From Ascidia mentula (taxonomy: Eukaryota > Chordata > Ascidiacea > Phlebobranchia > Ascidiidae), in the NCBI GenBank assembly GCA_947561715.1, contig OX387203.1:7130001-7194000 (forward strand): a stretch of 64,000 nucleotides of DNA, in the 5' to 3' direction. This document shows positions 12,201-24,543 of this stretch, in pieces (within the stretch, counting starts at the first letter, position 1; every line of letters begins with the position of its first letter). The notes under the pieces are model-generated. The model worked only from the letters and a program-made list of their open reading frames with translations, had not been told where the DNA came from and ran no database searches. Position numbers and translations under genes: made by a program.

Positions 12201-15200
12201 TCCAATTCTTCGTCCGAATTATCAACCTCATATTTTCCCTCTTGAAGTCTCAAAACCTTTCGTTTTCTTGATTCTTGTCTGTGGGAAATTTTTGTTTAAG
12301 TGCGGGAATATCTGAACACTCTTGTAATACGAAATATAGCCACAAATGAACAGAAAGGAACAAGTTCGTTTCACAAAGCATAGGTTTAACAGCCAAAGCT
12401 TCTGAAATTCTGTCAAGAAAACGGGGCAAAACACACAAGACCATGAACATGTATTCTTTTGACTTTTTTGTAATGCTAAACCTTCTTGAACATTTCTCTA
12501 GACGGGTTTGGATTGTTTGGACTAAAATTCATTAAATACCCAAACACCCATATATTTTTAAATCACTAAAAAGTACTACGAATTTTTTGCTAATTTTATG
12601 TACCTTTGTTCGTCTTTCATTTGCAGTAAACGTTTTCTATCTGCATGTTTTCTCCGTCTTGCGGTGCTCGTACCAGCGCGTTGGTCTACTGTCTCAACGT
12701 GAGATAACAGAGCGTTACCCTACAAATACATCGAAACGTAACACATGTATTCGTTTTTTTTAAAAAAGCACACACGACTACCACAAATACTCCTAAATAG
12801 AAAATTTTTAGTTAATTGATTCTGGGAATGATTCCCTATTATGTTCTACAATCACAGAAACGTTAATTTCCAAGCTATAATCTGTCAGTCAGGCACTTGT
12901 ATTGCTTTTTTTACGCTGAGGTTGACTGAAAATGAAGTGGAAAATTCTGGTGCCAAAGTTTAAAAGCTACTTTTGTGCTACAGTCACCAGTTGCACTGTT
13001 AAGACCCTACGGGTTGAAACAGAGTACACACCTGCAGCTCAAGTATATTTAAAACTGTTTTAGGATTTTCATATAGAAATACATATAACTAGGTAGAGTC
13101 CACTTTTTCACCATTGAAAAGCGTAAAAAACAATGGTATTAACCTGCAGGAGTTCCTCGAACTGACGTTTAACGTTGGCCATTTCGTAAAACCTTTGTTC
13201 CTCTAAACACCGGCGTTTACACCATTTGCGACTGGAGGCTTTGCCTTCGCGTTTCACCTGAAAGAACAAAACGCCATTAGATTTACAACATTTACAAAGT
13301 CATGAGATTTTTGCATTAAATGCTCTCATCAAGGTTTCTTAGGCACAGAGTTACAAGTAAATAGGAAATACATGCTTTTACTTATGTTTGCGGCAAGACT
13401 ATTTTAAGTTAAAGGTTGGCCGATTCCATTCCTGTATTCACAGTCCTAGCACATGCTTCTATGATACAAACCACCCTTTGCTTGTCAAATAATGTCAAAG
13501 CATACTGGACAACCACAAAAATGAAATACAACAAAATACTGCACAGTTCAAACCAACCTGAATCCATTCGTCAAAGAGATTAAGGAGAGTGATTGGATCC
13601 CCGTGGTCTGATTCGAGCGGCCTCCTTCTTGTACAGGCTTCTGGGTTGTTATATGCCGACCTAGTGTACGGCGACTGGACGCTTAGGACCGAAGCAATGG
13701 AAATAACTGGCTCCGTGACGTCAAACAAACTCCCCATAATTAGCATTTTTCCTGTAAAAAGGGTTGAATTAAAAGCGTTGGAAAGGATTTCCACAAAACA
13801 CCAAGTAACTTCGCAAACTCCAAACGGTCGAAATATTTAACAAATGATTGAAAATCGCGTTGCCATACCAACGGTGACGTCAACGGGAAGCTGAGCGAGC
13901 ATTTCTCCGAGAGGGGTGATGGCGTCACTGGAATCGATTGCCCCGTGTTCGTACAGACACCGGAGGGCGTCGTTAAGCGAGGCCGTAGGCGGAGGTTCGA
14001 TGAAAGCGAAGTTACGAACGTCCCCAACCCCCATACTTTTCATCTGGAAAAAGTCTTTCATTTTAGTGAGATTTGTGGCAAAATACATTTGAAGAGGGAA
14101 AACCTACTTGAAGAATTAGGGAATCGAGTGGAACGCGTTGGATTTCGGGCACTGCGTAATCTGCAAGCACGTCGTAATCGTCTTCTGAATAAAGACGAAA
14201 GCAAACACCAGGACCTGTACGACCGGCACGACCTGTTGTACAAAGTACAGGAGAAATATATAAACAGCAATAGATTCCAGATACGTTTTCATTAATACTG
14301 TGGGAACGTTACTCATATTAGGAGTCTCGTCAAAAGAGGCCTTGACAGGTTTGATCGATAAAATATACGAAAAATTAAAATTTTTGTTTGAAATCTGCAA
14401 AATTTTGTTACTTCCAAGCTTCTCAATAATCACTTTTGTCCTAAGCTGGCCCTCCCGTAATCCGCTGTTTTTCGCTATATTTTATGTGTCACACAAACGT
14501 GCAATGGAAATACATTGAAAGAGGCTTCTACCTTTGCGCTGCTCGGCGCTCGCTCGACTTATCCAAAATTCGTGAAGCTTCTTCATCTTGTACTGGGCAT
14601 CATAACTCATTTCTTTTACACGGCCAGAGTCCGCCACGAAACGTACGCCGTCAACCGTGACCGAAGTCTCAGCAATGTTGGTGGACAGAATACATTTACG
14701 TACACCTTCGGGCGCCAGGTCAAAAACCTGAGCATTCCATGTAAAGTTAATTTTGGGGTTATGCAGATCGTGGATTTGTGTCTTTTTCCACCACAAAATC
14801 AGGTATTTTGTGGCGTTTTATTTTCGGTTAACGTTAACATTGATAGTAGGTTATGGCGGCAGTTGGACTAAAATCAAGTTTATCTACAAAGTCTAATGAA
14901 AAACAAAAAACAAACAAACAGAATATGAATTTGGAAGCAATTTACCATGAAATTTCAGCAACAATTACATTTTCTTATCTTCACCAATCAGTGCTACCAT
15001 GCCGTTGTTAAAGGAAATGACAAAATGTTAGCAGGAAACCTAGTGAAAGTAACCTTATCCTGTTCTTCAATTGACAGCGTGCTGTGCAGAGGAAGAACAA
15101 TCCATCGCTTCGTTTCTTCAGCATATGGTTTCACTGCATCTTCAACCGACGTGATTTCCTAAGAATGTTTTCTGCATTCATTTATCGCAACCAAAACCGC

Positions 15201-18200
15201 TCGAAACAATGGACAAGTCGTTGCCATAGCAATTAACAACATTAGACCCATTTGAAAAACGCGTTGGAATTGTGATTAAAAACATTTGAACGTACTTGCA
15301 TTCCTGGAAGAAACACGAGAAGGTCTCCGCGTTCAGTGGGTGGATACTTTTTGTCGATCTTTTGCAAGATTCTGACGTATGGTCGCGGGTCCAACCGGGA
15401 CGTTTTGGACGTTTGTTCCTCCTGTATTTGAATAGATATTATGTATTTAACTCTTATGTACAAATTCATATGATTAAAACGTGGAAAATTGCGTTCTACC
15501 AGTGGTGTTATACACAACATAAGATCTATGGCTGCAATGCGGCTCTTCTGGCAATAATTTTATCATTATATCAATTTTATTATATAAGATTTGCGTTCCA
15601 GAAGATTTTCTTCCATTGCTAAAATTGGACGGATTAAACACCTTTTTGGAACTAAATTCCATCAAAGATTTGGAATAGGAAAACGCATGCACGACATCAA
15701 GAACTCGCAACATACAACTTACGATAGGTATAGGGTGATATTGTACTTTGATCGGATATAGACGACCGGGTACTTGTATCACTGGGGCATCTTTGAAGTA
15801 TTTGGAAAACAACTCGAGGTTGATTGTGGCCGACATGAGGACGATACGCATTTCAGACTTTCTGCTTTCGGAGGTGATGAGATTTCGCAACAAGCCGAGA
15901 AGAAGATCCGAGTGAAGATGCCTTTCATGAACCTAACGAAATAAACATCTCATTTTATACTGATAATGCGCTTAGGGAAATACGGAATGTGCGATTGCAA
16001 CATATTTGGTAGGTTCTGATTGCTAGGCCTATTAATTCAAATGAACACGAGTTGCTTTTGCGGAGAAACACAATTGAACTAGATGTTAACAGCTTGAGCA
16101 AAAAAATATCTGTAGTAGGGCATAGCAAAATTTACGAGTATGTTTAACAGTAGCGGGCCGGTTTACCTCGTCCAGAATGATGACGTTATATTGAGCAAGT
16201 GTGGTATCTTGTTGCATTTGACGTAACAACAAGCCTTCTGTGAGAAACAAGATCCTCGTGGCTTTCGTTTTTGTGCCTTCAAATCTAAACAAACAGTATA
16301 TTATTGATCGCAGCTGCAATGTCACCTTAAATTTTATCACTATAAAACTACCAAAACTGTTGTTCTTATGGCGAAATCATGCAGAAACTTGCAATTTCTG
16401 GGACGCCGACTACTGTTTTGTAGGCTGTATTTAATGCCTTAATTTCCTTTACGGAACTAAAATTTGAAAGCATCCAATGCTAACAACCTTGGCAGCTGGA
16501 CTTACAGTTTGGCAGAACCAGTAAAGTACACATGGTCACATTTCAACATGGCGTCTACAAACCTGATTTGATAGGCAACCTCCGAGCCATACTGGTTCAA
16601 CGTTTCATACGCAACACGCTTCGATAGCGAAATAGCAGCGATTCTTCTTGGTTGTGTGCACGCTACTTTTGTGTAACCAGCGTTTATTAGATACTGGGGC
16701 ACTTGCGTTGATTTTCCACAGCCAGTGTCCCCAGCAACAATAACAACCTAGCAGTTGTAATATTGTGTCAAAAATACTGAACATAAGTTTTAACTCCTCA
16801 CAATACACTGAGCCTTATAAGGATGATTAAATGGGAAGCATGGTTGCCAAATATTTGTGTCTCACTTCCTGGTTGGATTGGTAAAAAAAACACAATGGGT
16901 AATAATGTGCATGATAAATTTTGATTTTTGCTTTATCATGCTACTTTTATGCTATATCATGCTACTTTTTTGCTTTATCATGCTACTTTATGACAATCTT
17001 TACACTGAGCCCTAGAACGCTGGGTTTTTTTTTGTGTTATTTGTCGGTCATTGACCCAATTTTTTTTAGAAATGTCACAAAAAATAAAAGCCATTTTGGA
17101 CACAATGTCCCAAAGGAAATTGGCTGGTAGATTATTCAAGTTGCTTACATTTTTGCGAACGAAAGTATTATAACGTAAATAACCAAAATAAATTGAAAAT
17201 GTCCTAAATTTTTGCTGGCATTTCGGTTATTTGACAGAAATTTTTTAGTGAAAAAAAAACCCAGCCTAGAAGGATGATTAAATGGGAAGCATGGTTGCCA
17301 TATATTTGTGTCTCACTTCCTGGTTGGATTGGTAAAAAAAACACAATGGGTAATAATGTGCATGATATACTTTGATTTTTGCTTTATCATGCTACTTTTT
17401 TGCTTTATCGTGCTACTTTTTTGCTTTATCATGCTACTTTTTTGCTTTATCATGCTACTTTATGAAAAGTCCAAATGTAAATTACCAAGTGTTCATTCCG
17501 TAAAACATGTCACACATAACAAGTTACAGGGAATAGTTCCTAACCTTATTTGACTTGACTGCTTTGATTATGTTTTCCTTATAGTGAGCAATAGGTAGGT
17601 TTCCCTGTTCCATTCTAAGCTTTTTCAGCTTTGCGAAACTTTGTTTTTGCTGGAAATCAATGTAATGCAAAACAGCTGACCGGAACTCTGCAATTCTTTC
17701 TTCATTAAGATCACAATCTCCATAGAAATCACTGTCATAACCTCTGTGCCTATCATCCAACAATAATTGTTATATTCTCAATTGATAACTAGCTTTGCAT
17801 TCATTTAAAAACAGTTGTTTTGCTCTTGTGCACATGTATAAAATGTTGCAATAAGTAAATACTAAAAATGCATGTTATTTTCCATGTCAGTTACCGTGAA
17901 TGCCTTTTTCGGTGTTTAGACTGGTCTGAAGCATACTTCTCCAAATCTTTTGTAACCACTGAGCAATTAATTTTGTACCTAAACCATAAAAAAAGATCAC
18001 AAGTGAAAGCATTGAAAATAGGTTTGTTTACTGCAAAAACACACCATCTATATTCAACTTTAAACAAAGTGCAAAAAATAAAAGCAGAAATTGCAACAGA
18101 GTGTAATGAACAAATTAAGATTTGCTATATCCACCTTAGTAGCATTCAGGTAAAACTTACCTCGGGTGGTAGTGCTTTGGAATATTGATTCCTGATGATT

Positions 18201-18459
18201 CTGAATGTTTTTGTGTTTCTGGTTCCACAGAATATTGATCAGACTGTTTCCGCCGGGCCTCATACTTTTGGTAACGTTTGAAGAAAAGCCAAAAGTCGTC
18301 ATAGTCTTTGGTTCCAACTTTTATGAAATCACTTTCGCGAAAAAAGAGCTGAAAATATTTTTTATTGTTAAAAACATTCAAATTAGAATAGGCTAAAAGC
18401 AGCAAAATTTCAACCTTATTAAGTGTGGGCTTGTGTTGGTTCCAATCAAACTCTTCCAT
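9240..18459 (-). CDS. DHX34: DEAH-box RNA helicase DHX34
   Basis: 21 exons join in phase, from 18459: 18459-18415, 18348-18161, 17749-17545, 16747-16563, 16284-16167, 15932-15723, 15421-15296, 15158-15054, 14727-14532, 14232-14108, 14043-13869, 13751-13558, 13257-13144, 12719-12604, 12278-12113, 12052-11924, 11618-11403, 11206-10999, 10588-10424, 10199-9955, 9383-9240; 1,124 aa (human about 1,140). Seen: motif [10 protein letters not shown] at 152-160, DEVH 246-249 split by an intron, SAT 281-283, [11 protein letters not shown] (V), QRKGRAGR 457-464 (VI), winged-helix/OB regions ([24 protein letters not shown]), a CxxC...HxxxxC knuckle (FWTCPTC) and a final C2H2 finger (Cys1101, Cys1104, His1118, His1122). 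Vertebrate DHX34 acts in nonsense-mediated decay by promoting UPF1 phosphorylation; that role is inferred here. The last exon lies beyond a MITE-bearing intron. The same-strand NLR start is 785 bp downstream. Confidence 0.96.
9481..9917. mobile_element. hAT-like MITE in the last DHX34 intron
   Basis: Terminal inverted repeats TAGGGATGCACCGAAA (9481) and, inverted, TAGTGATGCACCGAAA (ending 9911) bound about 430 bp without coding capacity. The interior is packed with the palindrome TTCGGCCGAA and partial copies, which would form nested hairpins. The 7-mer CCATAAC occurs at 9474-9480 and 9918-9924, a plausible (7-8 bp) target-site duplication if the element ends at 9917. GGGATGCACCGA-type ends are known for hAT MITEs in many animals. 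It sits in the intron between the last two DHX34 coding exons and leaves both splice sites intact. Confidence 0.82.
16804..17465. repeat. tandem duplication inside a DHX34 intron
   Basis: Copy A (16804-17000) and copy B (from 17001) share a TACACTGAGCC start and then nearly identical sequence from AAGGATGATTAAATGGGAAG (A from 16819, B from 17270). Both end in a minisatellite of about 20 bp units (TTTGCTTTATCATGCTACT): three in copy A, four in copy B, which accounts for their length difference (175 versus 196 bp in the shared part). A MITE splits copy B after its first bases. The intron is 16748-17544 and the flanking exons are unaffected. Confidence 0.85.
17020..17264. mobile_element. short non-autonomous DNA element (MITE)
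   Basis: About 245 bp bounded by inverted repeats CTGGGTTTTTTTTT and AAAAAAAAACCCAG. The flanks are CCTAGAACG (17011-17019) and CCTAGAAGG (17265-17273), 8 of 9 identical, which reads as a 9-bp target-site duplication. Nine bases would suit a Mutator-like family (inference). Removing the element and one duplication restores a copy-B start that matches copy A, so the insertion boundaries are well supported. Confidence 0.72.
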
Positions 18460-18834
18460 ATTCTATCATATGTGTCAAAATATTGCAGAACTCTGATAAC
18501 CAAGCCCCGTTTGTGTTTGTTATATTCCCTATGCATGAAGCATTGCGCTTTGCAACTTGCAAGTACCGTGAGGGAAATCACCCAAATATGTCCTGGTCAG
18601 TTTGAAAACAAATATTTTAATAAAAAAGCTTAGCTGCACAGTTGTTCCAAAAATTCATTTCATGCTATATACTTGAACATATATTTTTCATTTTGTAAAT
18701 CTCTGGATGCTGTGGCTGAATTTCTTAAAAAAAAATTTTTTTGTGTGGTTATTGCTGGTGGTGCGGATTGAAACGCCTTTATGTTTTGGATCAAATTGCT
18801 GTTGTTTTTAATTTGAGATCGAATAAGCAATGAT
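18460..18834. promoter_or_regulatory. shared DHX34/PACRGL promoter interval
   Basis: The two ATGs point away from each other, 375 bp apart, so both promoters must lie here or in short 5' UTRs. The interval is AT-rich and I see no convincing TATA box. On the minus strand an AG (ATGATAG) lies three bases before the DHX34 ATG and could be a spliced-leader acceptor, as known for many Ciona transcripts (inference). Confidence 0.55.
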
Positions 18835-19979
<1,145 letters not shown>

Positions 19980-21093
19980 GCCTTTATTTGTTTTTTTATT
20001 CAGCTGTTATGTGACCTATTTTGGACAGTGTTGTATATTGTTTTGTATTTTGCTGTTCTTTAAAAAAGATAGTTAATATAAAAGTGCCAACAACAAGATA
20101 TGATTATTGAAAAGTTTCATTATTCTGCAAATGCTCTTTTTTCCAATAAACTGTGGTGCTTCCTATGACTTTTTTGTATTTGTATATTTTACTGACATTT
20201 CTTTCTGGTTTAATGTGTCCTTAACACGATTTACTGATATGTTCTGCCAATTTTGTCGTTTGATACCTGTTAAACTTGTTTTTTTTAAAAACATGTAAAA
20301 TATAAAAAAGATTTTTTTTCCATTAGTTGACATAACTGTTCTATTTTAGATTTTTGTGCTTTTTGCAGAATAGTGGTGCGTGTGTAGTTGTTACTTACAG
20401 TTAGTAATGAAAGTGCCGGTGTATTACACAATAAAGCGACAAAAAGTGAAAAAAAAAATCACAACCGACATATTTGCAAGCCTAAAAATTACTGTCCTGG
20501 ATGAGCGAAGCGTTGCGAATCAAATTTGACAAACGTGAATTGGAGGAAGGCTTGTGTCATTCCGTAATTATGTTTTTGTGGTTAAACAAGCAAAAGTTAC
20601 GACAACGTCAGTACAAATTTGTATAACATTGAGTCTGGTTACCTAAAATCACAAACAGGAATTGTTTTCGCCAAGGCCCCTTGATTTTCGGCATAACAAT
20701 TGTGAGCCAGCAATTTTTGTTTCTTACGCTTTATTACACAAAGACAAGCTAAACATAACCCATGTGTGTCTGCAAATCGAATAATTTACACAACACGGTT
20801 TCGCTGGTACTTTAATTTGACATGGCGATGCTACAATTGATTTCTACACAGACGTATTTAGCTTGACACACTCGTATTTCGTTCCACATTTATGGGCGGC
20901 CAGACCAAGAATTGTTAAAAAAAGGCAAGGTTTAGATACGGGCAGCGCGCTTTGTATGCCAATAAAAGTATCAAAATAATACTGTTTTATGTGATAATAT
21001 AATACTATTTATTTGTGTTGGGGCTCTAATAAGTGAGTATTATTTCTGTTTTTATGAAGTTATGGGTGTTAAGAATATTTAGTTTCAAGAGGA
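19980..21093. other. intergenic, PACRGL to CARF-like gene
   Basis: AT-rich, with no supported coding region. The PACRGL 3' UTR includes AATAAA at 20145-20150, 166 bases after the stop. The right end should carry the promoter of the next gene; TATTTAG at about 21076-21082, 12 bases before its ATG, could be a spliced-leader acceptor (inference). Confidence 0.55.
20145..20150 (+). terminator. PACRGL: candidate polyadenylation signal, PACRGL
   Basis: AATAAA followed by T-rich sequence, at a normal distance (166 bases) from the PACRGL stop codon. Confidence 0.45.
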
Positions 21094-23562
21094 ATGTCTG
21101 ATTCTGATTTACACTCAGTGGAATGCAAACAGGAGGACAATCTGTTTGAAAGAGGTCCCCAATATGAGAAGATTGTGAGGGTAACATGAAAATGCTAATA
21201 TACATTATTTTTTTTTCTAAATCCAAAATTTTGCAGTGGTTTCCTAGTGTGGAACAAGCATATCATGCAATCCATTACTTTGAGTCATCAACTAATACAA
21301 AATACAATGTGTTGTACAAAAGAAATGGTAAGTGTGTCAGTTTAACAAAATATGATGAGTATGTTTGTGGTGTATATATTGGTATAGGTAGGAGTAGAGT
21401 CACTTTTGGGGAAGATGACATTCCATACATTATTGAGCGCACTACCAAACTGGAATGCCAGTACGGAAAAGACCGTAACAAAACCTATAATGCAAAGAGG
21501 AGAAGCATCAAAGGAAAAATACCAAAAAACAAACAATATGTTAGAATACAACCTTCAATCAAGACTGGTTGCTCTGCCTACATTGATATTATTGATGTGA
21601 CCAAGTTTCCCCAATATAAGGTACATCAGCCTTTTTGCATATTGTAGTTTTTGGAAAAGTAAACATGAAAAAAAATAGTGTAAAGATTTTTTTGGTATTT
21701 GTAGTCCATTAGCTGGAGAAAAAGTCATAAGGATGTTGCAAGCTGTGCATTGAGAGAGGCTCTTCGATTGAAAGGAAATGAGGTGATAAAGGAGCCAGCT
21801 TCCCGTGTATCATTTCCCCCACCTGATGCTCACCATGGTCATGACATTGGAAAGGTCAGACTTACATCTTATCACTCAAAATATGTTTGTAATCAGCTTT
21901 TCTAAACAGGCACATGACCCTGGAGTTGTTAGAGCATTGGATCCGAGAATTATTGATAAAATTGATGAGCTAGTTGAGGAGGGGTTGATTTCAATGAAAG
22001 AAATTCAAAAGCATCTTCGAAAATTTGTGTATGAGGAAATCTTTCATAATCAGGAGGCACCTTCGAAGTCACATAAGCGTTTTTTCCCAACCAAAAAGAT
22101 CATTTGTGACCACTACATAAAGTCTTGCATCAAACAAAACAAGGTCGTTGTTGAAGGAGAAAACCTTAATGTCCTAATTGATGATTGGGACAGTTCATCG
22201 AAAACAGATAATGTGTTTCATCAGTACACTGCGAATCTTGCGGAGTCAAAGTCTAATGAAACACCTACAAGCCAAGCAATTAGCAAAAACAGAACTGAAC
22301 ACTCTCTTTCACAAAGTACACGAAACTTTTGTGAAGCAATTGTGTCTGATTTGGTAGAGGCTTACAATACATTTTGTCCACCTAAGGAAGCAGATAACTA
22401 CACATTTTCTGATGTAAGAGTTGCTCCAACTCCACAACTTATAATGGGAAGAATTTTTGACCTGTTGGATAAAATTAAACAGGTTGCCAATGAAATTGGC
22501 AACAATGAAACTTTGCAACAAACTGAGTTCAGTCTTCAGCAAGTTTTGGATGGTTTACTTGAGATTGCATCAGATTCAAACAACATCTCAAATGATAAAC
22601 CCGTCTCCAAAAAGAGGAAGCTGATCACTGACAAAATTGAAATCCATCCAATTAATGTGACAGTTATTTCAAATTCCAACGAAGACATGGCAATAGGTAA
22701 AGATATAGCAAACATATCTCCGCTGTTAGAATGTACAGATGCTGAATTTGCTTGTGTGGAGGTAATTACAGATGACCCACTGGATGAAACTGTTCTTTTA
22801 AATGGACCCTATCATGTTACAGCAAGTGAGCTACATGCTGTTAAATCTAACTTGCTGAAAAGTAAATTAATGGCAATGGATGAAGTGATTAATAGCTTTT
22901 TATGGCAGTTATGCTTAACCAACGATCATATTATGTTTGTGGATACACACATGTCGAAAAACCTATTTCAAGGGTTTGTTGACAATGGACTGTGGGAAAA
23001 TGCATCGCTTTCAGAGAAGAAATATATCTTCCTTCCACTTCAAAAATCTGAGAACAAGTGGATATTACTTGTAGTTGACTTAGAAAACCAAACTCTTTCT
23101 TGCTTCAATGCAAAGCATTCCAACACATCTGATGACATTGACGATACTTACGAAGAAGTGTTTGCACTTATTCAGAGTTTAATGTGCATGAAATTCAACT
23201 TTGATTTGTTGTCCATGGATTCCCGTGCGAATGTAGATGAAGTTTTCAGCTGTAAAAATTGCGACAGTGCAGTGCAAATCTGTATGTTAGCCAAGGCCCT
23301 CGCAACTGACTCTTTTTTTATACGGTCGGCAGATGCATGTTATGAAGACGTGTTTGAATTTGTTGCTGGAAACTGCTTAACAGACACTTGTAACAGCAAG
23401 GCTTTTTGCAAACTGTGCAAAGGGGATGGAAATGGCGACGAAGGCTGGATTCAGTGCGCAAGATGTTCGCAGTGGTTCCATGTTCCGTGTGTAGGATTGA
23501 CGTTTGATGAAGCGGAAAGTGGCGTTTACTTTGTTTGCCCTGAAATCAGTCAAGCCAGTTAG
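21094..23562 (+). CDS. CARF-family protein with C48-like and PHD-like domains
   Basis: Four exons join in phase 0: 21094-21180, 21237-21620, 21705-21854, 21910-23562; 757 aa. Residues about 30-310 resemble the calcium-responsive transcription factor (CARF/ALS2CR8) family: a WFPSVEQAYHAIHYFE start, a QPSIKTGCSAYIDI block, then ALDPRIIDKIDELVEEGLIS and RFFPTKKIICDHY. A basic KKRKL near residue 440 may be a nuclear signal. Residues about 515-670 look like a Ulp1/adenain (C48) fold (FVDTHMS, IFLPL, KWILLVVDLENQTLSCFNA, CDSAVQICMLAKAL), but the expected His, Asp and Cys appear as Lys, Asn and Ser. A PHD-like finger (CKLC...CARCSQWFHVPC...VCP) ends the protein and lacks the last cysteine of C4HC3. 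Probably a nuclear protein that binds chromatin or SUMO/ubiquitin; origin from a DNA transposon is possible. No terminal repeats were found. Confidence 0.8.
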
Positions 23563-24054
23563 GAATGTCTGAATTCTAAAAATTCGTTTTTTTGTCGATT
23601 ATTTGTGTTTAATAATAAAAAGAAAAGATTTTGGCAACTATTTACCGATCAGACATATGTTTTCTATGGCCCGTGCAAGTTTTTTTAGTTAGGGAGATGG
23701 AAGCTTTCATTTGCTTCAGTTGTTTTGTAAACGTGATCAGTAGCTCGTAAGCATCGCTATGTTCGAGGCAAAATCGTCTGTAGCAGAAGGTACGTATATA
23801 AAACTCCGGCATGCTAGCCAAAATATTGTTAGGAACTGTAGACGAAAATATGCCTGCAAATCCGGTGAAACAGACGTATAAATAAGATATTGTTTAAAGC
23901 AAAGGAATTCAATCACCATATATAAACATTTTGTTTTACATGTATATTAAAAAAATGTAACCTGGAGTATTTAAGATATAGTTGGAATTGGAAGGCACGT
24001 TGCCATTGCTATGTCTTTATGTTCATCTTGTAATACAATTCGTCTTTACAGGAA
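23563..24054. other. intergenic and VHL 5' region
   Basis: AATAAA at 23614-23619 is the likely poly(A) site of the upstream gene. ATG 23759 opens a frame up to a good donor (GTACGT at 23790), and an acceptor CAG ends at 24051, but joining them puts a stop in the VHL frame. The upstream part is therefore either a 5' UTR exon or a separate leader, and the CAG three bases before the VHL ATG could instead be a spliced-leader acceptor. Confidence 0.5.
23614..23619 (+). terminator. polyadenylation signal of CARF-like gene
   Basis: AATAAA, 51 bases after the stop codon. Confidence 0.55.
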
Positions 24055-24543
24055 ATGGAAGGTAACAACATTGACATTTTGAAGTCTTGTCCTTCAACAG
24101 TCATCTCGTTTGTTAAATTTACTAATCGTACCCAGCACAGAGTCCGGCTTTACTGGGTGGACTATCATGGGCAAAGGGTGTGTTACTGTAAAGCGCTCAA
24201 ACCTAATGACCATTTCTCAATGAAAACGTTTGTTGGTCATCCTTGGATTGCTTGTGAAAGTAGGTACAAGCATTCTCTATGCTTTGGTGCTTCAAGAGAT
24301 TTAGTATACTTTCCTGTTGCTTCCGACCTCGCTGGCGATGTGCCATCGCAAGCAATGGTGGATATCATGTCGCCACACAAACGTTTGTCAACAATTTGTC
24401 TTCATTTTGTGCATCGTCACTTGGTGAATAAAGCTGGTATTAGCCAACTTGAAATAACTCGAAAATCTGCAAGGCAACTTGAAAGCTTGTTTGAAGATCA
24501 AGATTCTCCTGATACTCCTATTGTTATGCACAGAGTCCCTTGA
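24055..24543 (+). CDS. VHL: von Hippel-Lindau tumour suppressor, VHL
   Basis: 162 aa in a single coding exon; human VHL has three exons. The protein is the substrate receptor of a cullin-2 E3 ligase that recognises prolyl-hydroxylated HIF-alpha. Seen: beta domain from about residue 16 (SFVKFTNRTQHRVRLYWVDY), with hydroxyproline-pocket positions kept: Tyr in VCYCKALKPN (human Tyr98), Thr in KTFVGHPWI (human Ser111) and its His and Trp (human His115, Trp117). The alpha domain that binds elongin C follows (LSTICLHFVHRHLVNKAGIS, then a helix ending in LESLFED). The acidic N-terminal repeats of mammalian VHL are absent. ATG 24055 is chosen because the frame has a stop in the upstream candidate exon. 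HIF regulation is expected from the pocket but not shown. Confidence 0.93.
   Translation: MEGNNIDILKSCPSTVISFVKFTNRTQHRVRLYWVDYHGQRVCYCKALKPNDHFSMKTFVGHPWIACESRYKHSLCFGASRDLVYFPVASDLAGDVPSQAMVDIMSPHKRLSTICLHFVHRHLVNKAGISQLEITRKSARQLESLFEDQDSPDTPIVMHRVP

Noticed and set aside
23759-23789. ATG-bearing exon as the start of VHL
   Set aside because: Splicing it to 24052 brings a stop into the VHL frame, so it cannot extend the protein.
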